Below, piece by piece: positions 1 through 5,387 of a DNA stretch of 10,840 bases. Source of the stretch: Parvibaculum sp. (GTDB taxonomy: Bacteria > Pseudomonadota > Alphaproteobacteria > Parvibaculales > Parvibaculaceae); NCBI GenBank assembly GCA_020062605.1, contig JAGUWA010000437.1, positions 1 through 10,840 on the forward strand. Direction: 5' to 3'. The notes beneath the pieces are model-generated. The model was given only the letters and a program-made list of their open reading frames with translations. It did no database searches and was not told where the DNA came from. Made by a program: the position numbers and the translations under genes. Each line of letters begins with the position of its first letter. Position 1 is the first letter of the stretch.

Positions 1-387
1 ACACGGCCGGGCGGCGCCATCGCGGCGGCCTGGGCGGTGATGAATTTTCTCGGCGAGGAAGGCTACCGCGCGAAGCATCGCCAGGTGACCAATGCGCGCG
101 AAGCGATCGAGACGGGCATCGCAAAGCTCGGCTTCCGGGTGCTCGGCAAGCCGCAGCTCGGCATCGTCTCCTTCACCCATGGCGAGGTCGACCCCTTCGC
201 CGTCTGGGGCAAGCTCTTCGAGCGCGGCTGGTTCACGAGCCTCACCACCGAGCCCAAGGGCCTCCACCTCATGCTCTCGCCCTTCCATGAGAGCGTGACG
301 GACACGTACCTCGCGGATATCGAATGGGCGCTTGGCGAAGTGAAGGCGGGCAACGAAGGCAAGAAGCGCGAGGCGCGGTATAGCTGA
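1..387 (+). CDS. PLP-dependent decarboxylase/lyase, sphingosine-1-phosphate-lyase-like (3' end only)
   Basis: This is the C-terminal 128 residues of a fold-type I PLP enzyme of the group II decarboxylase family, open at the window's left edge. The reading begins TRPGG, followed by AAAWAVMNFLGEEGY. This matches the SRPGG...W..M..GE.GY block that follows the PLP lysine in sphingosine-1-phosphate lyases. Further on, GKPQLGIVSF and a GW...P.GLH...H segment align with the C-terminal domain of that family, and LADIEWALGEVK fits its closing helix. The PLP-binding lysine lies upstream of the window, so catalysis cannot be judged. Family members cleave phosphorylated long-chain bases to an aldehyde and phosphoethanolamine, or decarboxylate amino acids. 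The bacterial substrate is not determinable here. The stop (TGA 385-387) lies 3 bases before the -35 box of the next operon. Family assignment is good; exact activity is inference. Confidence 0.85.
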   Translation, partial: TRPGGAIAAAWAVMNFLGEEGYRAKHRQVTNAREAIETGIAKLGFRVLGKPQLGIVSFTHGEVDPFAVWGKLFERGWFTSLTTEPKGLHLMLSPFHESVTDTYLADIEWALGEVKAGNEGKKREARYS

Positions 388-390
388 GTC

Positions 391-419
391 TTGACATTAC
401 ACCATTATGGTGCCATATA
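391..419 (+). promoter_or_regulatory. mqsRA promoter
   Basis: A consensus TTGACA at 391-396 is followed after 17 bases by CATATA at 414-419, which would serve as the -10 box. It starts 3 bases after the stop of the preceding gene. A start site about 7 bases downstream would fall near 426, so the transcript would have almost no leader before the TTG start codon at 430. The -35 match is perfect; the -10 is weaker. Confidence 0.6.
400..412 (+). promoter_or_regulatory. Palindromic operator candidate in the mqsRA promoter
   Basis: CACCAT-T-ATGGTG is a perfect 6+1+6 inverted repeat placed exactly between the -35 and -10 boxes. MqsA antitoxins autorepress their operons through their C-terminal HTH domain, and the E. 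coli protein reads AACCT-N-AGGTT-type palindromes. This palindrome shares only the ACC...GGT core with that site. Its position makes it the natural site for MqsA or MqsRA complex binding. That binding is inferred, not shown. Confidence 0.65.
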
Positions 420-429
420 GGACCAGCGA

Positions 430-744
430 TTGGAAAAGCGCAAGCCGCATCACGACCTGGACGTCTTCAGGGAGGCGGTGTCTTCGCCGGATCGCCTGAC
501 GGTAACGACGGTGGCCCTGCGGAATGCCCTGGCTCTCGGTTTCGGGCGGGAAGAAATGACCTCCGCGCTTCTCGGGCTTGAGCGCGGTCACTTCTACAAG
601 TCGATGACGTCCTACGCGGATCATCGTCAGTGGCAGGACGTTTATCACCTGCCCTGCGATGGGCTGGTGCTCTATGTGAAGTTCACGGCGGATACCGTCA
701 CCGATTTCACGCTGCTTTCCTTCAAGGAAAAGGACGATGGCTGA
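430..744 (+). CDS. mqsR: MqsR-type mRNA interferase toxin
   Basis: This 104-residue protein is the toxin of a type II toxin-antitoxin pair. MqsR is a ribosome-independent endoribonuclease of the RelE-like fold that in E. coli cuts mRNA mainly at GCU. The opening MEKRKPHH matches the E. coli MEKRTPH start, and the block FYKSMTSYADH..WQDVYH is nearly the same as in the E. coli toxin. The active-site residues are all present: H7, K57, Q69, Y82 and K99 (E. coli H7, K56, Q68, Y81, K96). It ends in the family's SFKEK motif plus three residues. The start is TTG. It is the first start codon after an in-frame stop at 418-420, has a short TAGGA Shine-Dalgarno-like stretch at 418-422, and is fixed by homology. 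The toxin gene comes first and overlaps mqsA by 8 bases, the usual mqsRA order. It appears intact, so toxicity is expected but not shown. Confidence 0.95.
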   Translation: MEKRKPHHDLDVFREAVSSPDRLTVTTVALRNALALGFGREEMTSALLGLERGHFYKSMTSYADHRQWQDVYHLPCDGLVLYVKFTADTVTDFTLLSFKEKDDG

Positions 745-1138
745 AACACGCATACATCCCGAAACGGGCAAAACGCTTCGCCGCGACACTCGCCCCTTTA
801 CTGTCGAGTATCGGGGCCGCTGCCGCACCGTTGCTCTTCCCGGCTGGTATCCGGCGGGCGACGGAGATGCTCTTCACGCGGGCAGCGACAGGGAGGCGGC
901 GGATGCGGCACTGGCCGAACTCAAGGCAGAAGTGCGCGCTGCCAACGCCGCCTATGTTGCTTCCGTCAGAAAGAAGCTCGGCCTCTCCCAGCGACGGGCG
1001 GGCGATCTGATAGGTGGCGGTCCCCGCGCCTTTCAAAAATACGAGTCCGGCGAAATCGAGCCGAGCGAAGCCATGCTGAATCTCCTGCGTCTGCTCGACA
1101 ACGACCCCTCCCGTCTTTCGGAGCTTCAGGCGACCTGA
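737..1138 (+). CDS. mqsA: MqsA-family antitoxin lacking the zinc finger
   Basis: This 133-residue protein should be the antitoxin that binds and neutralises MqsR and represses the operon. The C-terminal half (about residues 74-133) is an XRE-like HTH resembling E. coli MqsA: VRKKLGLSQ, then IGGGPRAFQKYESG and LLRLLD. The N-terminal half differs. E. coli MqsA holds zinc through two CxxC pairs, but this protein has a single cysteine (C29) and instead opens IHPETGKTL.RD.RPFTVEY and continues LPGWYP. I recall a subfamily of MqsA-like antitoxins with this zinc-less N-terminus, so it is probably a natural variant rather than a damaged gene. The DNA-reading pair N97/R101 of E. coli corresponds to R97/K101 here, implying a different operator. 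The ATG lies inside the 3' end of mqsR, giving an 8-base overlap, with a good AAGGAAAAGG ribosome site at 724-733, so translation is probably coupled. Confidence 0.92.
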   Translation: MAETRIHPETGKTLRRDTRPFTVEYRGRCRTVALPGWYPAGDGDALHAGSDREAADAALAELKAEVRAANAAYVASVRKKLGLSQRRAGDLIGGGPRAFQKYESGEIEPSEAMLNLLRLLDNDPSRLSELQAT

Positions 1139-1160
1139 TCCGCCTGGACCGCGCACGAGA

Positions 1161-1192
1161 AAAGCCCGCCTCCCCGGGGGTGGAAGGCGGGC
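1161..1192 (-). terminator. Hairpin terminator between mqsA and a minus-strand remnant
   Basis: GCCCGCCT (1164-1171) pairs with AGGCGGGC (1185-1192) across a 13-base loop. Read on the minus strand the stem is followed by TTTTC, so it works best as a terminator for leftward transcription. Read rightwards, downstream of mqsA, it lacks a good T-run but may still act as a weak or bidirectional terminator. The orientation agrees with a former minus-strand gene ending at 1254. Confidence 0.65.
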
Positions 1193-1253
1193 CCTACTCA
1201 TACGCTTACGCAACTTGCCTCGTGGGGCGTTCGTTCAACGAGTGCGCGGCGGT

Positions 1254-1438
1254 TCAGTTCCCCGTCGCGTCGTCCGTTTCCTCGGCAGGGCCCTGATCGA
1301 AGGCCGAGCCCTGATCCATCGCGTCGTCGATGTTCTCGCCCGCCTCTTCCGCCGGGCCGCTTTCGTCGCAAGCAGCGAGGCCGCCGGCCCCAGGTCGGAG
1401 GAGAGAACGCGCGGGTTCCCTACCGGTTCCACGCTCAT
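1254..1438 (-). pseudogene. Probable decayed small lipoprotein
   Basis: Read on the minus strand, the frame that stops at 1254 encodes LAAC followed by 37 residues rich in Asp and Glu (starting CDESGPAEEAGENIDDAMDQ, Cys codon at 1370-1368). This looks like the lipobox and short acidic mature part of a small outer-membrane lipoprotein. That frame has no good start codon near by: upstream it reads REPARSLLRPGAGG, a poor signal peptide. The only nearby ATG (1438-1436) opens another frame that reads VLSSDLGPAASLLA up to the same place and would join the Cys in a one-base frameshift. The simplest reading is a lipoprotein gene broken at the lipobox, with its terminator still present at 1161-1192. 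It could also be chance coding in high-GC DNA; the family is not identified. The rest of the 442-base gap (1139-1580) holds nothing else I can support. Confidence 0.4.
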
Positions 1439-1580
1439 TTCGAGAACAGCCTGACGCAGGGGGAGCCGTCGCGCGCCCTTCGATTGCGGTGTGCGGAGCG
1501 CCGATTGACGTTTTCCGCGCCAGCGCTGCTGCTACACTTGCCGGAAAGATTAAAGATACAATCACCCTGGGGAGGAGACG

Positions 1581-3131
1581 ATGGGAGCAGCGACAATCAT
1601 TTCGGGCGCGCGGGTCGCGGAGATCGCCGCCCTGCAGGAGCGGGCGGCGCGGGCGGCAAGCGGGTTCAGGAGCATCGGCATCGGGCCGGGCGATGTCGTC
1701 GCGGTTTATCTCCGCAACGATTTTCCCTTCATGGAAGCCTCGGCCGCGGCAGGTCTTGTCGGCGCCTATTCGACGCCCGTCAACTGGCACAATTCGCCGG
1801 ACGAGGCGCGCTACATCTTCGAGAATTCGGGCGCGAAGGCGATCATCATCCATGCCGATCTGCTGCGCGGCATCGAAAAGGCGATCCCGAAGGACGTGCC
1901 CGTCTTCGTTGTCGAGACGCCGCCCGAGATCGTGTCCGCCTATGGCCTGTCGCCGGACGATGCGAAGCTTCCGGCCGGCGCCACAAGCTGGGACACATGG
2001 CTCGCGCAGTTCCCGCCCATCGAGGCGGGACCGGCCGAACCGCCGGGATCGATGATCTATACGTCCGGCACGACCGGCCATCCGAAGGGCGTGCGCCGCG
2101 CGCCGCCGACGCCCGAACAGGCGGTCGCCTGGGCCGGGATCATCGGCAAGGTGATGGGCTTCAACGCCACCTATGGCGACCCGCGGGACATGGTCACCGT
2201 CGTCACCGGGCCGATGTATCACTCCGCGCCCAATGCCTACGGGCTCTATGCCTTCCGCGTCGCCGCAAACATCATCCTGCAGCCGCGCTTCGACGCGGAA
2301 GAACTCCTGCAGATGATCGAACGCCACAAGGTCACGCATCTTCACATGGTGCCGACCATGTTCGTGCGTCTGCTGAAACTGCCCGACGAAGTAAAAAGGA
2401 AATACGATCTTTCCTCGCTGCGCTTCGTCGTTCACGCGGCCGCGCCCTGTCCCGTTCACGTCAAGCAGGCGATGATCGAATGGTGGGGGCCCGTCATCAA
2501 CGAATATTACGGCGGCACGGAAACAGGCGCGGTCGTCTTCTGCAATTCGGAAGAATATCTCGCGCATCCCGGCACCGTCGGCAAGGCGGTAGAGAATGCG
2601 AAGGTCCTGGTGCTCGATGACAACGGCAACGAACTCGCACGCGGCGCGACCGGCGAGATCGTCTGCCGCACCGCCGCCATCCCCGACTTCACCTATCACG
2701 GCGACGACGAAAAGCGCCGCAAGTCGGAGAAGGCCGGTCTCATCGCGCTCGGCGATGTCGGCTATCTCGATGAGGACGGCTTCCTCTATCTCTGCGACCG
2801 CGCGAAGGACATGGTGATCTCCGGCGGCGTGAACATCTACCCCGCCGAGATCGAGGCAGAACTCCACAAGATGCCGGGCGTCGGCGACTGCGCGATCTTC
2901 GGCATTCCCGACGACGAGTTCGGCGAATCCCTCTGCGCCGTGGTCCAGCCCCAGCCCGGTGCGACGCTCAAGGAAGCGGATGTCCGTTCCTTCCTGCGCG
3001 AGCGGGTCGCGGGCTACAAGGTGCCGAAGAAGGTCGAGTTCCGCTCCGACCTGCCGCGCGAGGATTCCGGGAAAATATTCAAGCGCAAGCTGCGGGAACC
3101 TTATTGGGAACAGGCCGGCCGGCGCATCTGA
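1581..3131 (+). CDS. AMP-dependent acyl-CoA synthetase/ligase
   Basis: This 516-residue protein belongs to the adenylate-forming (ANL) family. It would activate a carboxylic acid to acyl-AMP and then to the acyl-CoA thioester in the cytoplasm. All core motifs are present: the phosphate loop YTSGTTGHPKG at 160-170, YYGGTETG from residue 309, the ribose-binding Asp D392 in GDVGYLDEDG, the hinge DRAKD at 406-410, and the C-terminal catalytic Lys K498 in DSGKIFKRKLR. The N-terminal region is slightly short compared with typical 540-560-residue members, but starts properly. The ATG is preceded by a strong GGGGAGGAG at 1570-1578. The acid substrate cannot be read from sequence; the family includes fatty-acid, aromatic and bile-acid ligases. 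It stands alone, with the broken minus-strand gene upstream and a strong terminator 33 bases downstream, so it is probably monocistronic. Confidence 0.93.
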   Translation: MGAATIISGARVAEIAALQERAARAASGFRSIGIGPGDVVAVYLRNDFPFMEASAAAGLVGAYSTPVNWHNSPDEARYIFENSGAKAIIIHADLLRGIEKAIPKDVPVFVVETPPEIVSAYGLSPDDAKLPAGATSWDTWLAQFPPIEAGPAEPPGSMIYTSGTTGHPKGVRRAPPTPEQAVAWAGIIGKVMGFNATYGDPRDMVTVVTGPMYHSAPNAYGLYAFRVAANIILQPRFDAEELLQMIERHKVTHLHMVPTMFVRLLKLPDEVKRKYDLSSLRFVVHAAAPCPVHVKQAMIEWWGPVINEYYGGTETGAVVFCNSEEYLAHPGTVGKAVENAKVLVLDDNGNELARGATGEIVCRTAAIPDFTYHGDDEKRRKSEKAGLIALGDVGYLDEDGFLYLCDRAKDMVISGGVNIYPAEIEAELHKMPGVGDCAIFGIPDDEFGESLCAVVQPQPGATLKEADVRSFLRERVAGYKVPKKVEFRSDLPREDSGKIFKRKLREPYWEQAGRRI

Positions 3132-3164
3132 GAGTCATGGCACTCTACAAAGGGGCATTCCCCG

Positions 3165-3194
3165 AAAAAGGGGCGGTTTTCCGCCCCTTTTTTT
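3165..3194 (+). terminator. Intrinsic terminator of the acyl-CoA synthetase gene
   Basis: AAAAAGGGGCGG (3165-3176) pairs perfectly with CCGCCCCTTTTT (3181-3192) over a TTTT loop, and the 3' arm runs into seven T in all (3188-3194). It lies 33 bases after the stop codon. The A-run on the 5' side could also give it activity for leftward transcription. Confidence 0.92.
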
Positions 3195-3246
3195 GCGCTG
3201 CGTCAAAAAACCATACTGCACTGCAAAATATTCACACGCTGACATC

Positions 3247-3275
3247 TTGTCAATTTGTGCATCGCAACATATTTT
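3247..3275 (+). promoter_or_regulatory. Promoter candidate for the 73-residue membrane protein
   Basis: TTGTCA (3247-3252) and TATTTT (3270-3275) are separated by 17 bases, matching the sigma-70 consensus at five of six and four of six positions. The stretch is locally AT-rich within high-GC DNA and lies just after the previous gene's terminator. It predicts a leader of about 100 bases before the ATG at 3380. Confidence 0.55.
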
Positions 3276-3379
3276 GAGGTCAATAACAGCAGAATCGCTT
3301 CAAGCGACACCCCGAAAGGGCATAAGGCGGAAACGGTCGGGCCGGACTAGGCGTCAATCGTAGTATCAGAGGTTAGCCC

Positions 3380-3601
3380 ATGACTTCCGCACAGCATCTC
3401 GCCTCCCATGTCGCCGCTCAGACCAGGTCTATCGGCGCGGACGTGTCGGCCCAGGCGGAACGCCTGAGGACGGCGGCCAAGGTCCAGATCCACAAGACCC
3501 GCGATGAATTCAGCCTTTCCGATGCATTTTCGGCGGCCGGCTACACCGTGATCGGTCTTTATGCGGCAGGTTTCGTCACCTATGTGGTGACGCTCTACTA
3601 A
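3380..3601 (+). CDS. Small single-pass membrane protein, unknown function
   Basis: This 73-residue protein is not recognised. Residues 1-50 are polar and probably helical, with an Ala-, Gln- and charge-rich amphipathic pattern (QAERLRTAAKVQIHKTRDEF). Residues 52-72 form one hydrophobic segment with small and aromatic residues (AAGYTVIGLYAAGFVTYVV), and the chain ends two residues later, so the protein looks like a tail-anchored or C-terminally embedded inner-membrane peptide. The ATG has AGAGG at 3367-3371 at good spacing. The gene is a self-contained unit, with a promoter candidate at 3247-3275 and a perfect terminator at 3633-3660. That, plus the compositional sense of the peptide, supports a real gene although no family is known to me. 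It has no cysteine and no obvious enzymatic motif. Its role could be structural or regulatory. Confidence 0.78.
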   Translation: MTSAQHLASHVAAQTRSIGADVSAQAERLRTAAKVQIHKTRDEFSLSDAFSAAGYTVIGLYAAGFVTYVVTLY

Positions 3602-3632
3602 GCCGGAGCAGACCTCCGAGGCCCCGGAATCC

Positions 3633-3660
3633 GGCGCGGCGGTTCGCCGCCGCGCCTTTT
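3633..3660 (+). terminator. UUCG-loop intrinsic terminator
   Basis: A perfect 10-base-pair stem, GGCGCGGCGG (3633-3642) with CCGCCGCGCC (3647-3656), closes on a TTCG tetraloop and is followed by TTTT. It lies 31 bases after the stop of the small membrane protein gene and isolates it from the MarR operon. Confidence 0.9.
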
Positions 3661-3714
3661 GCACAGATTTTCACCTGTTACAATTTCCACCCTGTTTTGG
3701 CCAGAATGCCCCTC

Positions 3715-3744
3715 TTGCGTCGCGTAAATGCACATCCGTATGAT
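3715..3744 (+). promoter_or_regulatory. Promoter candidate of the marR-emrAB operon
   Basis: TTGCGT (3715-3720) and TATGAT (3739-3744) are separated by 18 bases. The -10 box overlaps the left edge of the inverted repeat at 3743-3757, so a repressor bound there would block transcription. A start near 3751 gives a leader of about 45 bases before the chosen MarR start at 3796. Confidence 0.5.
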
Positions 3745-3757
3745 AAGCATTGCTTAT
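3743..3757 (+). promoter_or_regulatory. MarR-type operator candidate
   Basis: ATAAGC-ATT-GCTTAT is a perfect 6+3+6 inverted repeat, with a further matching T/A pair outside one mismatch. It has the AT-rich dyad form and approximate length bound by MarR/SlyA dimers. It lies 39 bases upstream of the MarR gene and overlaps its promoter, so autorepression relieved by a drug or lipid ligand is the likely logic. Binding is inferred from position and symmetry. Confidence 0.6.
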
Positions 3758-3795
3758 TAGAAGCTTCACATTGGACCGGCGAGCAAGAGCATTTC

Positions 3796-4281
3796 ATGTC
3801 CACCAACCAGAACCCGGAACGCAGCACGGGCTTCCTGCTGCGTGATAATTCTCGGCTGATGAAAACCGCCTTCAACGACCGCGTGAGCGGCCTCACGCAA
3901 GCCCAGTGGGGGGCGCTGGCGCATCTGTCGCGCAACCAGGGCCTCAATCAGGTTGGCCTTGCCGACCTCCTCGAAGTACAGCCCATTACCGTCGCCCGCC
4001 TGATCGACAAGCTCGTGGCCCTCGGCCTCGTCGAGCGCAGGCCCGACCCGAACGACCGGCGCGCGCAGCAGCTCTTCCTGACGCCCAGGGCGCAGCCCCT
4101 GCTCGACCAGCTCTGGGAAGCGGGCGACGAAATCCTTGATGAAGCCTATGCGGGGTTCAGCGACGAGGAACGCGCCACTTTCATCGACATGCTGGTGCGC
4201 ATGCGCGGCAATCTCGCCCGTTTCGCACAGGGGGAAAGCAGCGCTCGCAGTCGTGGTGCCGGATTCAGAAAGGCAAGTTGA
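3796..4281 (+). CDS. MarR-family transcriptional regulator of an efflux operon
   Basis: This 161-residue protein is a winged-helix repressor that usually binds DNA as a dimer and releases it on binding small phenolic or lipophilic ligands. The HTH spans about residues 50-75 (LADLLEVQPITVARLIDKL) and is followed by the family wing VERRPDPNDRRAQQLFLT (79-96). The frame is open further up to an ATG at 3697. That longer start would put the promoter and operator-like repeat inside the coding region and add an unrelated 33 residues. The ATG at 3796 (MSTNQNPERS) is therefore preferred even though its ribosome site is weak (AAGAG). The C-terminal 15 residues are a basic tail. The stop almost touches the next start, so this is the first gene of an operon with the EmrA- and EmrB-like genes. 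Confidence 0.9.
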   Translation: MSTNQNPERSTGFLLRDNSRLMKTAFNDRVSGLTQAQWGALAHLSRNQGLNQVGLADLLEVQPITVARLIDKLVALGLVERRPDPNDRRAQQLFLTPRAQPLLDQLWEAGDEILDEAYAGFSDEERATFIDMLVRMRGNLARFAQGESSARSRGAGFRKAS

Positions 4282-4286
4282 ACAAG

Positions 4287-5387
4287 ATGTCCGTTTTGTC
4301 CGTGGGGCCCGGCGAGCGCATTCGTGCGCGCTTCCGAAGCCTCGGTGTATCCCCCTTGCGGCCGATCCTCATGATCGGCGTCCCCGCACTCGTTATCGCT
4401 GCCGCCGTCGCGGTCTGGCTTCTCGGCGGCCGCTATGTCAGCACCGACAACGCCTATGTGAAGGCCGCCGCAGTTTCGGTCAGCTCCGAGGTCGGCGGCC
4501 GCATCGTCAAGGTGTTCGTCACCCAGAACCAGCACGTCGCGGCAGGTGAGAAAATCCTTCAGATCGATCCCGAGCCCTATCGCATCGCGCTTTCCGAAGC
4601 CGAGGCCCAGCTTGCACAGGCCGCCGCCAATGTACGCGCCATGCAGGCGCGCTACCACATGACGACCGCGCAGCTCGAACTCGCGAAGAGCAACATCGAC
4701 TATTACGGCAAGGAGTATGAGCGGCAGAGATCGCTGGCGCGCAACGATTTCGCCAGCCAGGCGAAGCTGGACGAGGCGAAGCACAACTACGACACGGCGA
4801 CACAGCTTTCCATCGTCCTCGGGCAGAGCATCGCCGAGATTGCCGCCAATCTCGACGGCATGCCGGAAGCACCGGTCGAGCGGCACTCGGCCTATATGCA
4901 GGCAAAGGCCGTCCGCGATCGCGCGGCGCTCAACCTCAAACGCGCGACGCTCTACGCACCTTTCGGCGGCGTCCTCGGCTTGCAGCCGCAAGTCGGCGAC
5001 CACGTCGCGCCGGGCACGCCGATCGTCAGCCTGATCTCCGACGACAAGCTGTGGGTCGAAGCCAACTTCAAGGAGACGCAGCTCACGGACGTTCACGTCG
5101 GACAGAAGGCGCGCATCACCATTGACACCTATCCCGGCCGCACCTGGGAGGGCCATGTAGAGAGCATCGCGCAAGGCACGGGCGCCGAATTTTCGATCCT
5201 CCCCGCGCAGAACTCGACAGGCAACTGGGTGAAGGTCGTGCAGCGCATTCCCGTCCGCATCGCCATCGACCGTGCGGCGGGTGATCCCGCCATACGTGCG
5301 GGCATGAGCTCCGAGGTGGAGATCGACACAGCGTCCAACCCCCGGATACAAGCCGCGCAAGAGAGCGAGCGGAGCGACCGCTCGTGA
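4287..5387 (+). CDS. emrA: EmrA-like membrane fusion protein (periplasmic adaptor)
   Basis: This 366-residue HlyD/EmrA-type adaptor would link the inner-membrane exporter to an outer-membrane channel. A short cytoplasmic N-terminus is followed by one membrane helix (about 26-47), then STDNAYV and SSEVGGRIVKVFV, the first half of the biotinyl/lipoyl-like domain. A long coiled-coil hairpin covers about 100-215. The lipoyl half returns at ATLYAPFGGVLG (220-231). The beta-barrel domain carries the EmrA hallmarks WVEANFKETQL (256-266) and ILPAQN.TGNWVKVVQRIPVRI (304-325). The ATG at 4287 was chosen. A TTG at 4278 in the same frame overlaps the MarR stop and adds three residues, and AGAAAGG at 4267-4273 could serve either start. 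It overlaps the next gene by four bases. No TolC-like gene is in the window, so the outer-membrane partner must be encoded elsewhere. Confidence 0.93.
   Translation: MSVLSVGPGERIRARFRSLGVSPLRPILMIGVPALVIAAAVAVWLLGGRYVSTDNAYVKAAAVSVSSEVGGRIVKVFVTQNQHVAAGEKILQIDPEPYRIALSEAEAQLAQAAANVRAMQARYHMTTAQLELAKSNIDYYGKEYERQRSLARNDFASQAKLDEAKHNYDTATQLSIVLGQSIAEIAANLDGMPEAPVERHSAYMQAKAVRDRAALNLKRATLYAPFGGVLGLQPQVGDHVAPGTPIVSLISDDKLWVEANFKETQLTDVHVGQKARITIDTYPGRTWEGHVESIAQGTGAEFSILPAQNSTGNWVKVVQRIPVRIAIDRAAGDPAIRAGMSSEVEIDTASNPRIQAAQESERSDRS

Noticed and set aside
1505..1562. TTGACG at 1505-1510 and TACAAT at 1557-1562 as a promoter for the acyl-CoA synthetase.
   Set aside because: The spacing between them is far too long, and neither has a fitting partner box at 16-18 bases; the promoter of this gene is not resolved.
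1251..1580. Whether the toxin-antitoxin module lies in a mobile island.
   Set aside because: No integrase, tRNA, direct repeats or clear base-composition change was seen around 388-1200.
1254..2867. A 537-codon open frame on the minus strand opposite the acyl-CoA synthetase.
   Set aside because: It is an antisense artefact over the synthetase; only its last ~39 codons, beyond the synthetase, look like real coding sequence, and these are described as a lipoprotein remnant.
3276..3379. Known riboswitch in the leader of the small membrane protein.
   Set aside because: I compared it by eye with guanidine, cyclic di-GMP, SAM/SAH and fluoride classes and found no matching conserved core, so only small hairpins are reported.
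3697..3795. A longer MarR start at 3697.
   Set aside because: It would place the promoter and inverted-repeat operator within the gene and adds residues unlike MarR proteins.
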